Assembly (NCBI GenBank): GCA_014925825.1
Contig: JACGCK010000056.1
Coordinates: forward strand, 62,001 to 126,000
Direction: 5' to 3'
Length of the DNA stretch: 64,000 nt
DNA from: Pholiota molesta
Lineage: Eukaryota > Basidiomycota > Agaricomycetes > Agaricales > Strophariaceae
A model generated the notes under the pieces. It saw nothing but the letters and a program-made list of their open reading frames with translations. It was not told where the DNA came from and did not search any database. This document shows, one piece after another, positions 48,764 to 61,016 of the stretch. Each line of letters opens with the position of its first letter. The first letter of the stretch is position 1. Both the position numbers and the translations under genes were made by a program.

Positions 48764-49277
48764 CTACTGCTTTTTTGCTGGGCCTGCGACAGGTTGCTCT
48801 ACCTTCTTCGGGTTTGATCCGATCCCTTTGTCGTCTTTGTCCTTATCCTTTGGTTTGACCTTGTCCTTCGACTTGTCCTTGTCCAATAAACTTGTTTTGG
48901 AATCGGACTTCGTCGTTGGTCCTGTGACCATTCTTTTTATCGCGGCACGGGGACGGCCTCTGCGAAAATATGATTGAAGGATCAGTGCATGTATCAATAG
49001 GTAAAGCCAATTTTGGAAGACATACCCTGCCCATTGAGGATAATCCTCCTCCTCTTCGGAAGAGTCATATTCTTCGTTATCCGAGCATTCGTTCTCCTCG
49101 CCAGAGCTATTATTTTCGTCGTTCGACGTTCTGATGTCCTCTTCGGTTTTATCTACATCGTTGGTTTGAATGATGGATTCTGAAAATGCCCAATATAAGA
49201 CTGATATTAGTATGAAATTTTTGGGATCTACCTTCGTCCTCCGCATGATTAACGCCTATCGCTTTACTAGTTGTCAT
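48764..49277 (-). CDS. Acidic Pro/Arg-tail small protein, copy D, with AT-hook-like tail
   Basis: Exons 49277-49232, 49179-49026 and 48959-48764 encode 131 aa. The first exon is unlike copies A and B, but the acidic run (Glu/Asp/Ser) ends DYPQWAG exactly at the conserved intron, aligning with DMPKWDG. The tail GGRPRAAIKRMVTGP aligns with GGMPRAPVKRPVTGP of copy A and contains a GRPR core like that of AT-hook minor-groove binders. A Lys/Asp-rich extension (many KDK units) follows. A chromatin role is a reasonable guess. It is a divergent neighbour of the first WW-like membrane gene. Confidence 0.75.
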
Positions 49278-51322
49278 AGTTTGAATTCTACAAGGTCGCT
49301 CAGCATAAGTTTCTATATCAATAGGAATTATGAGGATAGAATATAATACCTTTTGAGAAGGAGCAATGTGCAGGGATGCTGTTCGATGATGTGGACCTCT
49401 AGCATGCGTCTTTATACGCTGTAAGGCTAAGGATAACGTAAGTCTTTGAGGGATCCGGGAGGGACGCTCAAGTGCTCAGCGCTCAAGCACTGCCGAGGTG
49501 TGCAAATCAATGTCGATGAAAGTACATATATTTTGGGTGCACTGGACTTCACACCTCTTGCTACTGAAGGCTGTGCGTTAATTAATACAAGGAAACGAAG
49601 GCTTTCCAAGTAAATGTACATTATGAATCGGGCTTCCATGTATACCATAGAATTTGGCAATGCTTACGCGCTGAGCAGCCATCTTGGGTCTCAGCCAATC
49701 ACTAATTCTCATGGCACAAGGTTTTGAGTTTCTTTTTCTTGAGTTAGTATGTACTTATAACCAGCGTCGAAGGCAGTGTAATAGTTTTTGGCAAGTTTTT
49801 GGAGCATTACATAACACTGCTCATTTCTCTTAATCTGTTGACATCAAATGATGTCTCCAAATAAACGCGCAACGACTCGATTTGAGTCCCGAATATCGTC
49901 GGACTGAAAATTTTATGCCATCAATACTATCCTAATCCAGGAGTTTGCAACAATTTCGGTAGAAAGTGTATTCCTCCACAACCATTGGCCCTCCATCCCT
50001 TAAACTTCGCCAGCACATGCGGCTTTTTGTCTTCTACTCGAATATAAAATTGCTTGTGGAGAGGTCAAGCACAATGGACAGCGGAGCATTCCCGGTGGTA
50101 AAAAGTCGACGACATCGCGAGATTGAAAGCCTTGTCACTGAAAGTCACATCAACATTTTCGTATTCCGAGCCCCGGCTACGGCAATATGACGCCAGCACG
50201 TCGAGATGGTGTTGTTTTGCCTTTGGGGCGGAGCTACAAAATTATCAAGTCCAAATCACGTCTGTCACTCTTTGCAAAGACAAAATGACCTTTTCTCAAT
50301 TAACATTTGAATGAACGCATCCTTGAGTCCAGGGTTTTGCATAGCGAATGGCTTGCTATGTAGGAAGGTTGTCCCAAAATCCCGAGGGTGAATGAGCAGC
50401 CCGATCTACATAGATCTGGGACAACATTTGGTTACATTGCCTCTCTGAGTGTAATGGAAATGTCTTTTCACCGACCACTGCTTGCTGTACTCCGATTCTC
50501 TCCAATCTTTCTTTATATTCATTAATGTATGGTATGTATGTATCATCATGCAAAACCTGAGAATGAGATACTGGAAACTGACGGAGGAAAAGGAAGATTT
50601 CAAACTCCCGTGACTTTTCAAACTCCTGGATTAGGATAGTAGCGCCCATGAGTGGTGGCACATACGGCTCACTTACTAGTATTACTTGTACTTGTACACC
50701 GCCAATACACCGCTTTGACGGGGTACATAGTACGATTCCAGTGACTGGTGTACTAGTTGATAGATTTATAATCACCATATATCACCAGAGAATTTGCGGA
50801 CTCTGTTATTTACAGGTATTGCCTGTAAAAGTGTTTGACAAGGTGTGCAGCGTCCACACGAATAAGGAAAATGCTCGGAAAATGCCAAGGAGGGCACGGT
50901 GGCAGTACACGGCATTTTCAGAGTCACGTGTACTGTACTTCCCCTAAGGCGTCCCGAGCCTGAAGCTGAACTTTGAATTTGAACTTCGAACAAACTTCGA
51001 AACCGAACGGTCAGTAGTTTTGCGCTCGCAACATGCTACGAAACTAGAGTAACAAGTGAATACCATGCGCACATTCAGATGTGAGTGAATGGGCAAACGC
51101 CGGTCGCCGTTTTGTCGCCGTTTTACACGGTGTCTGATCAATCTTCTTCATGGGGTTAGAACTCGGTCCGGCCTTCGACATGAGGACTTTTACCAGAACC
51201 CTTGGTTAGGATGGCGGAAAATACCCATACACCTGTGCTTAGCTCGAAGTCACTTCAGGCTGCGGCGCGTTGCTTCCTGCTTTACATTTTTCTAGTGGCA
51301 GCAACGAAGCTACTCCCTCCAC
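49278..51322. other. Spacer between acidic gene D and WW-membrane copy 1
   Basis: About 2 kb between two divergent genes, so it should hold both promoters. Apart from one isolated 140-codon frame (listed separately) I see no gene, tRNA or repeat. Confidence 0.45.
50356..50778 (-). CDS. Possible hypothetical protein, 140 aa
   Basis: A single uninterrupted frame with an ATG at 50778. The composition is protein-like (EYKERLERIGVQQAVVGEK) but there is no signal peptide, domain or paralog in the window. It stands alone between two divergent genes. It may be chance. Confidence 0.2.
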   Translation of the reverse strand: MVIINLSTSTPVTGIVLCTPSKRCIGGVQVQVILVSEPYVPPLMGATILIQEFEKSREFEIFLFLRQFPVSHSQVLHDDTYIPYINEYKERLERIGVQQAVVGEKTFPLHSERQCNQMLSQIYVDRAAHSPSGFWDNLPT

Positions 51323-54300
51323 ATGGCTCAGGCCACTTCGCCACTCTTACGACTAATCCTGGCTCTTCGCCGACGGCTATTGCGAATATTGAAACCACAA
51401 TGCGTGGAACGGGCGCTCACCAGAATACTTCGCCGATTGGCCGTTCTATGGCGTCTCTTTCGCTCGAAGTTGTACTCCCTTCCAAAAAGGATCGATAAAC
51501 CACCAAAAGACGAGCTTACCACCCCGAAGGATCATGTTGAAGGTGCTTCCAGCGACCAAAAGCCATACACTATCATCCGACATGGCGACACCATCTCCCT
51601 TGATAAAGCATCTTTTTCACTGTCCTATCCTTTCTCGTCTAACGGCATTCGAAACACTTCACGTTCCTCAGTACGGTTGGGAGATTCTCAGAGTCGTAGC
51701 CATTCTCGTTCTTCTCAGCACCCAGAGTCCAACTATGCACCTTCAATCCGCGGTCCAGGATCCGTCTATGAATTACCGCTGAACCCTACTCCCATTCCCT
51801 CTGGCACATTTTCCAGGAACCCTCAACGTCAAATGTCGAGCTCTTTGCCAGACCTCCACATCCCATATGATCGCTCCAGATCAGGCTACCCGATTCCAAA
51901 TAGTTCACGACAAGAACAGTACACTCCTAAGCCAGATTCTCCGACTTCAGAGGTTGGAATAGAGGTCACATCTCCAATTTCTCTTGAGAATGTGAATGAG
52001 CCTGTTATCCGCGACCCATACGACCCTGGACGAGATCAGCGCACTTCGAATTCATCGAAACAACATGGAGATTATTCTACCCGCCCTTCCCCACCTCCAA
52101 GTATCAGTGTTGAACCAATGTCCCCAACTGCTGAAGTTGATGCACCTGGTAGTGTCAGCAACACCAGCATCCAAGTCCCATCATCTCCCTCACATTCAAA
52201 AGCGGGTTCTCGTCTCGCCGAAACCACTAGGACGTCACCGGATATCACTGCAGATGTTATACCTCTCGGCCCAATTCATTCGCATGGAACCGATGATCAA
52301 AACCACAACGTTCAGCCTATAACGCCAGACAATAACAAGCGATATATGAGGCGAACGAGGACGTGAGTAAATGCCGATGTTCAAGATATCTTGCCACGTT
52401 ATGTTAATTGGTATTCAGACAAAAAGAATGGAGCGAGTTTGCAATTGATCCAATAACAGTAAATTTTGAGAGGTACGTATCTTCCTTTCCCTGATTCCGT
52501 CACTCATTAATAGGTCCAAAAGGCCGGCGGCACCTGGTGGCTGGCTAAGGATAGCTCATCCAGAAGGAGCTCGTTACTTCCACCACCCAGAGAAGGTACG
52601 TTTGTTCGTGTGACTACATATAATATTTCCAAGACCAATCTCTCCTCTTTTCCAGAGAGTGTACACAGATTCTAACCTTTATGATCCCGATATCCTGAAT
52701 CGGATGATGGATGATATCGCTCGACTTGAACGACTCGCCTCGAACTTTCCATCTTTTCCTGAAAACACAGTGCTCATGATAGATGTCGACCACCGGGACG
52801 GGGGTGGTTTCGAGACATTGTACTATTACGCAGATCACGATGCAAAAGCAATCTTCTTCTTGCATCCTCTTGGGGCATGGGATATAACTAACGCTCGCGA
52901 AATCAAGGGCATAAGGACCTATCGTCATCTAAGTAAGTTCACGATTTTCTTTTAATTCAAACTACTTCTCATTTGCTCTTCACAATTTATTCAGGTTACG
53001 AATTGCAGTCTCAGTATTGGTACGCAAAATATATGCTTGATCAGAAGTCCATCGTAATAAAGACATCATAATGCAGGTATTTTGTGAATCTGTACCCTGA
53101 TTGCCGCAATCTCACAAATGCGATGGTTTGTGAACTTCGCGATATCGTTCTATATTTCATTGGCGGTGCGTAATACCATCAATCTCCAGGTCTCTCTTTC
53201 AACTTTCATTTCACCATAGATACTATGACATCGCCATTCTCAACGGCTCCGTACACCTTGGAAGGCTTGGTTCAGATCCTGGGTCTAACGGGTGAGATGG
53301 AAAGTAAGTTATGAAGCATGTATGTTGTTTCATGGATACTGACTGCTTTTTAGAGAATGCTGAACCCGGTTATCCTGGAACCATGGCTCTCTTCGGTAAG
53401 GAACAATTGATATTGTACATTCTTCAATGCCATTGACCACCCTGAACTAAAGCTCGCCACATGTATATCTTCTGTAAGTTTCCTACTTGTCGTCCGTCAC
53501 TTTGAGGTCGCCATTAACTTTTGAATAGACCAATCGAGGTTTATAAACTTCCATGGCGAGTCATATGCTCGAATCGAGCGTGACTTCTCTGTCTTCGGCG
53601 ATCCCTTGAACAAGCGCACATGGCTAGTGAAGACGCTATCGTTCTTCCTTTTTTCAGCCCCGATATTCATTTACGAAATTTGCAAAAAATGTGGGTAGAT
53701 GGCATCATGCACAAATCCGTCTGGGAGCAAACGATGAAAAGTTTGAATGATGAGTGGCAAGAATTCATTTTCTTCGTAAGTCCATTTGCAAAAGAAAAAG
53801 GCTTTCCTCTTGGCTTGACTCTCCCTTTCTTTCAAACAGGCAACCGTTATGTTGACATCAAATGTCGGGTTCCTTGCCATCCAAAGTGTTGACACCAATG
53901 CCGATCCTTTCCGATCTGACGCGCAAATATTGAGCTATTTATCTGTTGTGGCAAATACTGGAGCCCTTATTTTGGGTCTGTTGTTGATGCGACAAAATCG
54001 AACCAAAAGCCGAGAAACAAATGACGACGTGGTAAGTGACGGTTTCCCAGCGTCATATATGTCTTGCTGATTTACATGCATCGCAGCAAGATTTCTTACG
54101 CAGGAGAAACCATCCTCGCTTAGGCTTGGAAACCTTGGCCATCTTGTACAGTCTTCCTTATGCTCTTTTGATGTGGGGGTATGTGGTCTACCAATTCCGA
54201 TGATTTGGCCTATCCCTTACCTTTATGACAGCGTTGTGACCTTCCTTGGCGCCTTTTGTTGTGTCTTCTTCCAGGCCTCCAACATCCAAGCGCGCAGCCT

Positions 54301-54550
54301 TGTTGGAACGCTGTCTGCCACTGTTGCAATACTCATCATCTGGTGCATCGTCACATCGTGGGAGACGAAAGAAGAAGGAACGGAAGAAAAACGACCCCTT
54401 TCATACGAGGAGCGACAGTGTGCTGAATTTGAGGACCACCGATCCGCATATTCGCCTCCTAAAATATCAATATTCGAAAAAATCCGCAGTCTTCCCGTTC
54501 TCATGTATATCCGACACTCGCTTGATTCCGGAGACACAACAGTGGTCTGA
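51323..54550 (+). CDS. WW-like multi-pass membrane protein, copy 1 (one-base frame break)
   Basis: Thirteen exons, the first long (51323-52362, Ser/Pro-rich), then 52419-52472, 52514-52595, 52656-52932, 52995-53019, 53077-53165, 53220-53303, 53354-53395, 53453-53473, 53529-53775, 53840-54031, 54087-54178 and 54232-54550. After a basic, Arg-rich N-terminus comes a long disordered stretch, then a WW-like motif, GGWLRIAHPEGARYFHHPE, whose second Trp is missing. The C-terminal third has at least four hydrophobic segments (MLTSNVGFLAIQ; VVANTGALILGLLLM; LYSLPYALLMWG; ATVAILIIWCIV). Exon 10 is 247 nt against 248 in copy 2, with the missing base at a CCCC run near 53656, so the frame breaks before the membrane part. 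Function unknown; likely an endomembrane or plasma-membrane protein if repaired. Confidence 0.75.
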
Positions 54551-55340
54551 CGATGTATTGCATTTTCAAATACCCCATGACAATAACGACCAGGACGGAA
54601 GGAAAGGTGTAGTGTTTGTACCAGGATGGAAAGCAGAGGTTAGAATGAGATAACCCAATTCACTTATGGTGAAGACGTGTATACCATAGATTTGTTGTCT
54701 GTATTGTACGATATTCTATTCTAGAAGCAGTGGGCTTTCATTTGTATGGAATTTTATGTCGGCATTGTTGTTTGACATTGCGCCCAGCAGGCCTGCAAGC
54801 GCTCGGAAAGGTATGCTAACGTTTGGTGTCATGTATGCATTAAATATGCATGAAAATAATAAAGAAGTACTAAGTAGCCAGGTAATATGCGGATCGATCA
54901 ATTTTAAATGCCATGCGGAGCACGATGGTGTGCTCGTGTTGTTCAATACACTGCCTCCCATCCAAGTATCCTTCATTTTCGATCTCATCGCCGAACGCCA
55001 AACCTAATACCCCTAACAATAAATGGAGGGAAAAGATATATATCAAGCATGCCGTCGCAGAGGAGGTAAGTATTTGGTCATAGAGCCTAGAGATCTGAGC
55101 AGCAAATATATGCGCAATGGGCAAGGGAACCTGGTAAATACACGGGCAACAGGATTAAAGCAAGTGCTATCCCTAACATTGATTCTCAGGGACCCGGACA
55201 ACAGACACCAACAGTGCTTGCCTTAAGGCCTTGAGGTCTTCGTTCGCGAATGACAGGTTGCCCTTCGATTCTTCCCTCAGTAAACGACTCGCGATTCGTG
55301 ACTATCCTCGAAGTTTCTGGGTGCCTCGCTCATTCGCACT
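54551..55340. other. Spacer between WW-membrane copies 1 and 2
   Basis: About 790 bp between tandem copies. No gene seen. It holds the promoter of copy 2. Confidence 0.45.
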
Positions 55341-58240
55341 ATGGGGGCGAATTTACGGATACGACAAGCGCTCATCGCCTTTCGAAAGCTGGCAGTACTT
55401 CTGCTTTCGAAACGACCAGTCTTAGCCAAATCCTTCGCAGCGTTTCTCAGGCAACTCACGGCGCTTTGGGCGAAATTTCGGTTTTCCTGGCTCAATAAAT
55501 CTTTACTAGGGTGCTCATCATTTGATACTCATGGCCAGGAAATACAGAAAGCGGGCCTCCAGAAAGGCGCTCTCATAAAACCAATTATCTCTGAGAAACC
55601 ATCGCTTCTTCACCACGGTCGACCGATCCCAAATCAAACTACATCTCTACCTTATCAAATTGAACGGATTCCGGAAACTATCAACCTCGAAGGCGTTGCT
55701 CGTTCCTTATACCCATTATCGCATGGCTCCCATGGCAATTCCTGGACTTCATTTGCGCAGAACCTGAGCTCATCAGCGTCAGTTCACGATATTTCGATTC
55801 TTGTGAATGAGCCTACCTCATTTTTACTCGATAACACCACGGCTCAGTCCTCTAGATCCTCGATTGATTCCAACTCGAATATTCAAAATGACTGTCGCAC
55901 GGAGACCTCTCGGACTTTGCACAGCCCTTGCCACTTACGCCATTCCCGCATCAAACCCATAATGCCTCAGGATATTGACCGTTATGACGCTGATAGGAGA
56001 AAATAGTAAGGGCATGCATTCACGTATGCACTTTTTGATGGCTTATAATCATTGTTTTCGGAGCAGTTGCCCAAGTACAAGCTTTGACACCACTATTGAT
56101 CTGCCCATTTCCCCCTGTACTCGGTGAGTTTGCTTTTATTCGACAAGATCTTTCTCTCAATGAAATTCAAATGAAATCGTATTCCATTCTTAAAGGCCGA
56201 CTCCTTCCCAAGGTTGGGTGGAACACGTTCATCCCGAAGGCGGGCGCTATTTCTTTCTTAAAGAGAAGGTTGGGGTGCCTACGTTTTCTACATGTACTAT
56301 CTCTAATGAATGTGCGGCAGAGAGTCTACACGGATGCAAACGTTTATGACGTTAAAATTCTTGCCCAAGCTATGGATGACATATCTATTATCACAGATTT
56401 CTTTTTCAAAAATGCAATTCCTCTTCCAGAGGATGCCGATCTCGTTATCGATATCCCGGACGAGACTCAAACGAATTACTATTTTGCGAACCACGAAACG
56501 AGAAGTATATTCTTTCTTGATACTTATGAAACGAATGATATAAGTATCGACAGTCCTGGAAGGCTCCGTAGGTTCTTCCTTGAGTTGAATGATGTTCTTA
56601 GCACACTAATTTTTGTATTTTTGGGCAGGTCATCATGTTGAACTGCAGTACTGGTAACGAAACTTGCCATTCTTGTTCCGTGTTGATCAATTCAATCGTA
56701 TCGCGTGAAGGTATCACCTCATGCAATATCCAAACTCTTTGGCTTTATCACCGGCACTCGTCGGGGAGCTCAAAGATATTGTCCTGCATTTTGTTGGGGG
56801 TAAATAACAGTCCAGCTCCTGACTTTTCTTTTTCGAATAATTGTGTTATTTTCTGTTCTTCAGATAGCATCACCTCGTCGACTTCAACTGCTCCTTATGA
56901 TTTAGAAGTTTTGTACAAGATACTGGATATTACAACGAACTTGGAAAGTGAGTTACTCGTACAGATGCGACCAACGAAAGCCTCAATTTTTGCCTAGCTC
57001 GTGGGAACAGTAATGCGGTTGGCTCCATGAGCTTCGTCTGTGAGTTTGTATATCAAAATTCTGATGGCCTTCGCTGACGCTTCTCACTTGATTTAAGCCC
57101 GCTTTATGTACATCTTCGGTACTCTCTTTGATTAATCATTATACTGAGGGTGCTGACGACCCATTGAATTTCTTCCATTCCAGCATCTTCGAGATACTGG
57201 AACTATGCCGGGGAGGCGCATGCGCGTCTTGATCGTGCACAGTCGGTATATGGAAAGCCTACCAACCAACGCAACTGGTTTATGAAGTCCATATCTGTCC
57301 TGCTCTTTTCTGCTCCAAAGGTACATCTAAAAAAGCTGCAGCAGCTGTGGGTAGACCAGATAGTATATGCACCTTGCTGGGATCAAATGTTCAAACAATT
57401 GAATTCTGAGTGGCAAGCGCAGATTCTCCTGGTGAGTTGAATCTGTCCGCTAATGACCTCATGTTTCATCAAATAACTGACACTGATATAATGTCTAATG
57501 TAGGCCGCCATTTTGCTGAATGCTAATGTCGGATTGCTTGTAATCCAAGGCGAAGATATCCATCGAGGTTTTTCAAGGTCTCCAGCACAAATATCTAGCT
57601 ACATTTCTATGGCCGCAAACGTTGGAAGCATTGTAATGGGCTTGCTTCTCGTAAAACAAACATCGAACAAGCGCCCAATATATGATGCCGAGTTTGTGGT
57701 CAGTATTAATACATTTGTTTTGCCATAACCGCCGAACTTGACACGAGCATTTCCATAGCAAACCTATTTGTCTAAACGGCTTCATCCGCGAATGGGACTA
57801 GAAACACTAGCCATTCTGTATAGCCTACCTTATGCTTTCTTGATTTGGGGGTGAGTATTTATATTGTGACTGGTATATTGGACATTATTCGATTGACGAA
57901 ATCTCCCCTTCCTTGATTCAGAATTTTGTACTTCCTCGCGGCGTTTTGCTTTAGCTGCTTCCAAAGCTCAGACACATCGACCCGCATAATTGTCGGAACT
58001 CTCTGCGCGCCAATCGTTATTCTCTCGTGGTGGGCCTACACTTCTTGGGGAAAACTTCTTCAGAGGAACGAAAGCAGGGAAGAGAATTACGAATCTGATA
58101 AACAATCGGATGGCGATGTACAGCTCGTAAGCTCACCGCTTGGAGCGAAGTGGGTGATGCCAGCCAACAGATGGGTTGTCCACGCCATTTCAAAGCTCCG
58201 GAATCAATCACAAGATACCGAAAAGGCAGTCGTCGTTTGA
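55341..58240 (+). CDS. WW-like multi-pass membrane protein, copy 2 (intact)
   Basis: Thirteen exons sum to 719 codons (718 aa): 55341-56005, 56067-56123, 56196-56268, 56321-56567, 56629-56653, 56711-56799, 56864-56947, 56998-57039, 57098-57118, 57184-57431, 57504-57698, 57759-57850, 57922-58240. From exon 5 onward most exons have the same lengths as copy 1. The basic N-terminus (RKLAVLLLSKRPVLAKSFAAF) matches copy 1, and the disordered linker is shorter. The WW-like motif is QGWVEHVHPEGGRYFFLKEK; again no second Trp. Membrane segments: LLNANVGLLVIQ, YISMAANVGSIVMGLLLV, LYSLPYAFLIWG and APIVILSWWAYTSW. The function is unknown, but the conserved WW-plus-membrane design suggests a protein that binds a proline-rich partner on one side of a membrane. 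Confidence 0.85.
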
Positions 58241-59857
58241 TATTTGCGAATTTATGGCTTTCGACGGTGTATTGATGAGAATAATTACATAAATAGGCCT
58301 AAGTTTGTAACATGTAATTTACCTTTTTTGCCTCAAAGAGAAGATAGGATATTTATTCGCGCATGCAAGCAGACTATCCAATAATTTGTCTTGAAAGAGA
58401 GCATATAGAGCTTTCCAGCAGAATAGTGTGTTTGTCACTTGTCTAAAGCATTACATGAGGAGCCGCGAATGAATAGAGGTTTCTATTAGGCGCACAAATA
58501 GGCGTGGCATTGTGGATCGAATGAATTACCCTTGAAAGGACGTTGATATACTAGTAAATGAAAACCTATACTTCAACGCTAGGTATACGCCAACAGGCAT
58601 CGCATATATGCTTTATACAATTCTCCCCTTTGTCTCATGAACACTGCCCCCAGCCTCTGGCATGAGATACGTTGTAATAAATGGTGAGCTAAAAATAACT
58701 CCATTCAAGTTGGTGGCCTTTCGCTTTTAATTGAGTTCTCTATGCTGTGTATAAAATATTTCCCTCAATTTTAAGAACCATACAAGCTTTCCAAAGTGAT
58801 GAAAATGTACTGCCAAGGCATATTTCGGAATGTAGCATCAGGAACACAGTCTACTTGGACTTTATTGGCAGGAGAGATGAAATGGGATGCCGGACCACAA
58901 CGACATGAAGTATTCAACTTCAGATCAAGCCTTTTTATACCGATATGAGTGCCGTCATGGCTCATTACAGCCTTATAGTAAATCAGAAAACCTTGTTGAA
59001 CCCTCTAAAAGCCACCATAAAAGTTGCAGACTTGCAGTGCTTGAGCGCCCAAGAATACAAGTGCCATTGGCCGAGAGCGACCATCAAGGTAGGAGTATTG
59101 TACGACTACGTTAGCTATTGTCTGGTAACAGCTGTGTTGAGTAGTACATATGTACAAAGTTGCTAGGGATATGTCGTTATGCCATTTTGGCTAAAAGTGT
59201 GCATCCTATTGTTGCATCGCCTCATATGGCTATAATTCCCCTATTAGAAGTATTTCACTGCCCCACAGTGGGAAAGAGAACAAGTGTGTGTGGCCGTACC
59301 CCAGACTCAGATGTAATTTATTTACCAGGTCAACCGGTCACAGCGACCCCCTCTCATCTCAGTACCGGCCATTAATGGGCTGGTGGGTTGCGAACATGTT
59401 TAAGGATGGCATCGAGACCGAGTACAACATATTGTTTGGTTCATTCATCGTGTCTCCCACCTTAAGTGGGAGTTACGATCAACAGCGCCTGTTGTCGATA
59501 TAAGTATTTCAATGGTTGGCTAGATGATGAGTCAAAGTTAATCATAATATGTTTCTTAGAACGATTTGAATTGAATTCCGAAGGCTATACTTGATAACCA
59601 TATATGCCATGGTACCGTCTGAGCGGTCATCGGGACAGAGCCAGAGGCACTGTCCTCCAAGCCAAATGCTCTCGGAACGCTGAGTACCCGGATCAAGGAG
59701 ATTGTGTCAAACGAGATTACTTATTGTTGAGGCCCGGTGTTTTAGCAGTGAGATCGCTCTGCAATAGACATAGGCAAGATCGAATATATATATCCATTCA
59801 ACTTGAACGGGGCTCCGATTAATATAGTAACTGGTTTTTCAAAATTGAGGCTTAAAG
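58241..59857. other. Spacer, no gene seen
   Basis: About 1.6 kb between WW-membrane copy 2 and acidic gene E, which is convergent with it. Only short unsupported frames; no tRNA, no repeat pattern I can defend. Confidence 0.5.
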
Positions 59858-60467
59858 TTATTTGGGTGGTTTCGTAGGTTTCGGGCCAGATACGGGTTTG
59901 ACAATTCGGCCGCGGGGGGCGCTAAAATGAAATAAAATGAACGAAAGTCGGAATACCTAGTAAAGGATCGCCAACTTACTCCTCAAATCGGGGGAAATCT
60001 TCATCAGAGTCTTCATCCGTGCTAGCGGAATCCTCGTCTTCGTCTCCGTCTTCATCTTCATCTTCATCGTCTGATTGATTGTCTAGCAGACTATTGTAAG
60101 CGCGTGGGCTAAGGGCTAAGGGGCTATGATAATCAGTTTTTGAAGTACCTGGATCTGTGGACTTGATTCCAGTCGTTGTTTGTGAGATTGAAGAATCTTC
60201 AGGGGTGTCTTCAGGGGTCCGAGTCTCCTGTGAAAGAGTACTCGACCCGGAAGAGGCGCTTGATTGGTGCTCAAGAGGAGCATCGGCAAGCGCTAAAGTC
60301 TTGGAAATAAGAAAAGCTATCAAACATTGACTCAGGGAAGCGCTGACCTCTTTTCGGATGTACAGTGTGGCTGTTATCCGGTGCAGTAGGCGCCATTCCC
60401 AAGTCCCTGGATCAGTAGTGACTGTGTAATCAGAGTATCCATAGCCTTGAAGCAAATTTTTGCTCAC
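59858..60467 (-). CDS. Acidic Pro/Arg-tail small protein, copy E (5' end uncertain)
   Basis: The last exon is 59921-59858 and the one before ends at 59980. A 48-nt intron at 60347-60300 has the same length as the first intron of copy B. The acidic run (DEDEDEDGDEDEDSASTDEDSDED type) ends FPRFE at the conserved intron. The tail is APRGRIVKPVSGP plus KPTKPPK, aligning with the PRAPVKRPVTGP tails of the other copies. The start is not settled: an ATG lies near 60516, but its exon does not join in phase, so I give the boundary of the open frame. It is divergent with WW-membrane copy 3, about 0.5 kb away. Function unknown. Confidence 0.6.
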
Positions 60468-60539
60468 TGCTGTATCTTGTCTCCACTTTCAAAGGTACTG
60501 GTCATATCTGAAATTTGGGCTGTGAGGGCACCACTGTTG

Positions 60540-61016
60540 GGTAGAGAGTCGAGACTCTATCTTGATGCTAGATAATAATATTGTGAGGAGTCGATATCGT
60601 CCGTGGAATAACGTGACCAGAACGCCGGGCTTCCCGCCCCCCGGCCCCCGACCATGGTCCATTACGGTTTGCGGGCCATTATCTCAACATTTTGTCTTGT
60701 TGCGATCCAGTGGGGACTAGTGAGGAGCGAGAACTTGGCCGCTCCGTAGGCTGTCAACGCATGAAAGCGGTGCTGCATAACAATTACTTAGAGGCTGTTA
60801 TAAAGCAATGAGCCGCGGCATAGCCCACGGAGTCACAGTGTGCTTAGCGACTGTCACATGTCACATGCCACATGCCAATGATCGTTAACTTGAAGTTCAC
60901 CTACAAGGGCCACAGCCTCAAGTACTCCTTATAAAACAGTGTCATCGAATAATGCTTCCCATAATTAAACCCCCCTCATTTCTTGATCAGCTACCAGCTT
61001 CAGTCTCTTTCTATCA
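60540..61016. other. Divergent promoter region
   Basis: About 0.5 kb between acidic gene E and WW-membrane copy 3, which are transcribed away from each other. It probably drives both. It includes a TTATAAAACAG TATA-like stretch on the plus strand near 60931-60941, about 80 bp before the ATG at 61017, and CACATGTCACATGCCACATGCC direct repeats near 60856-60877. Confidence 0.5.
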
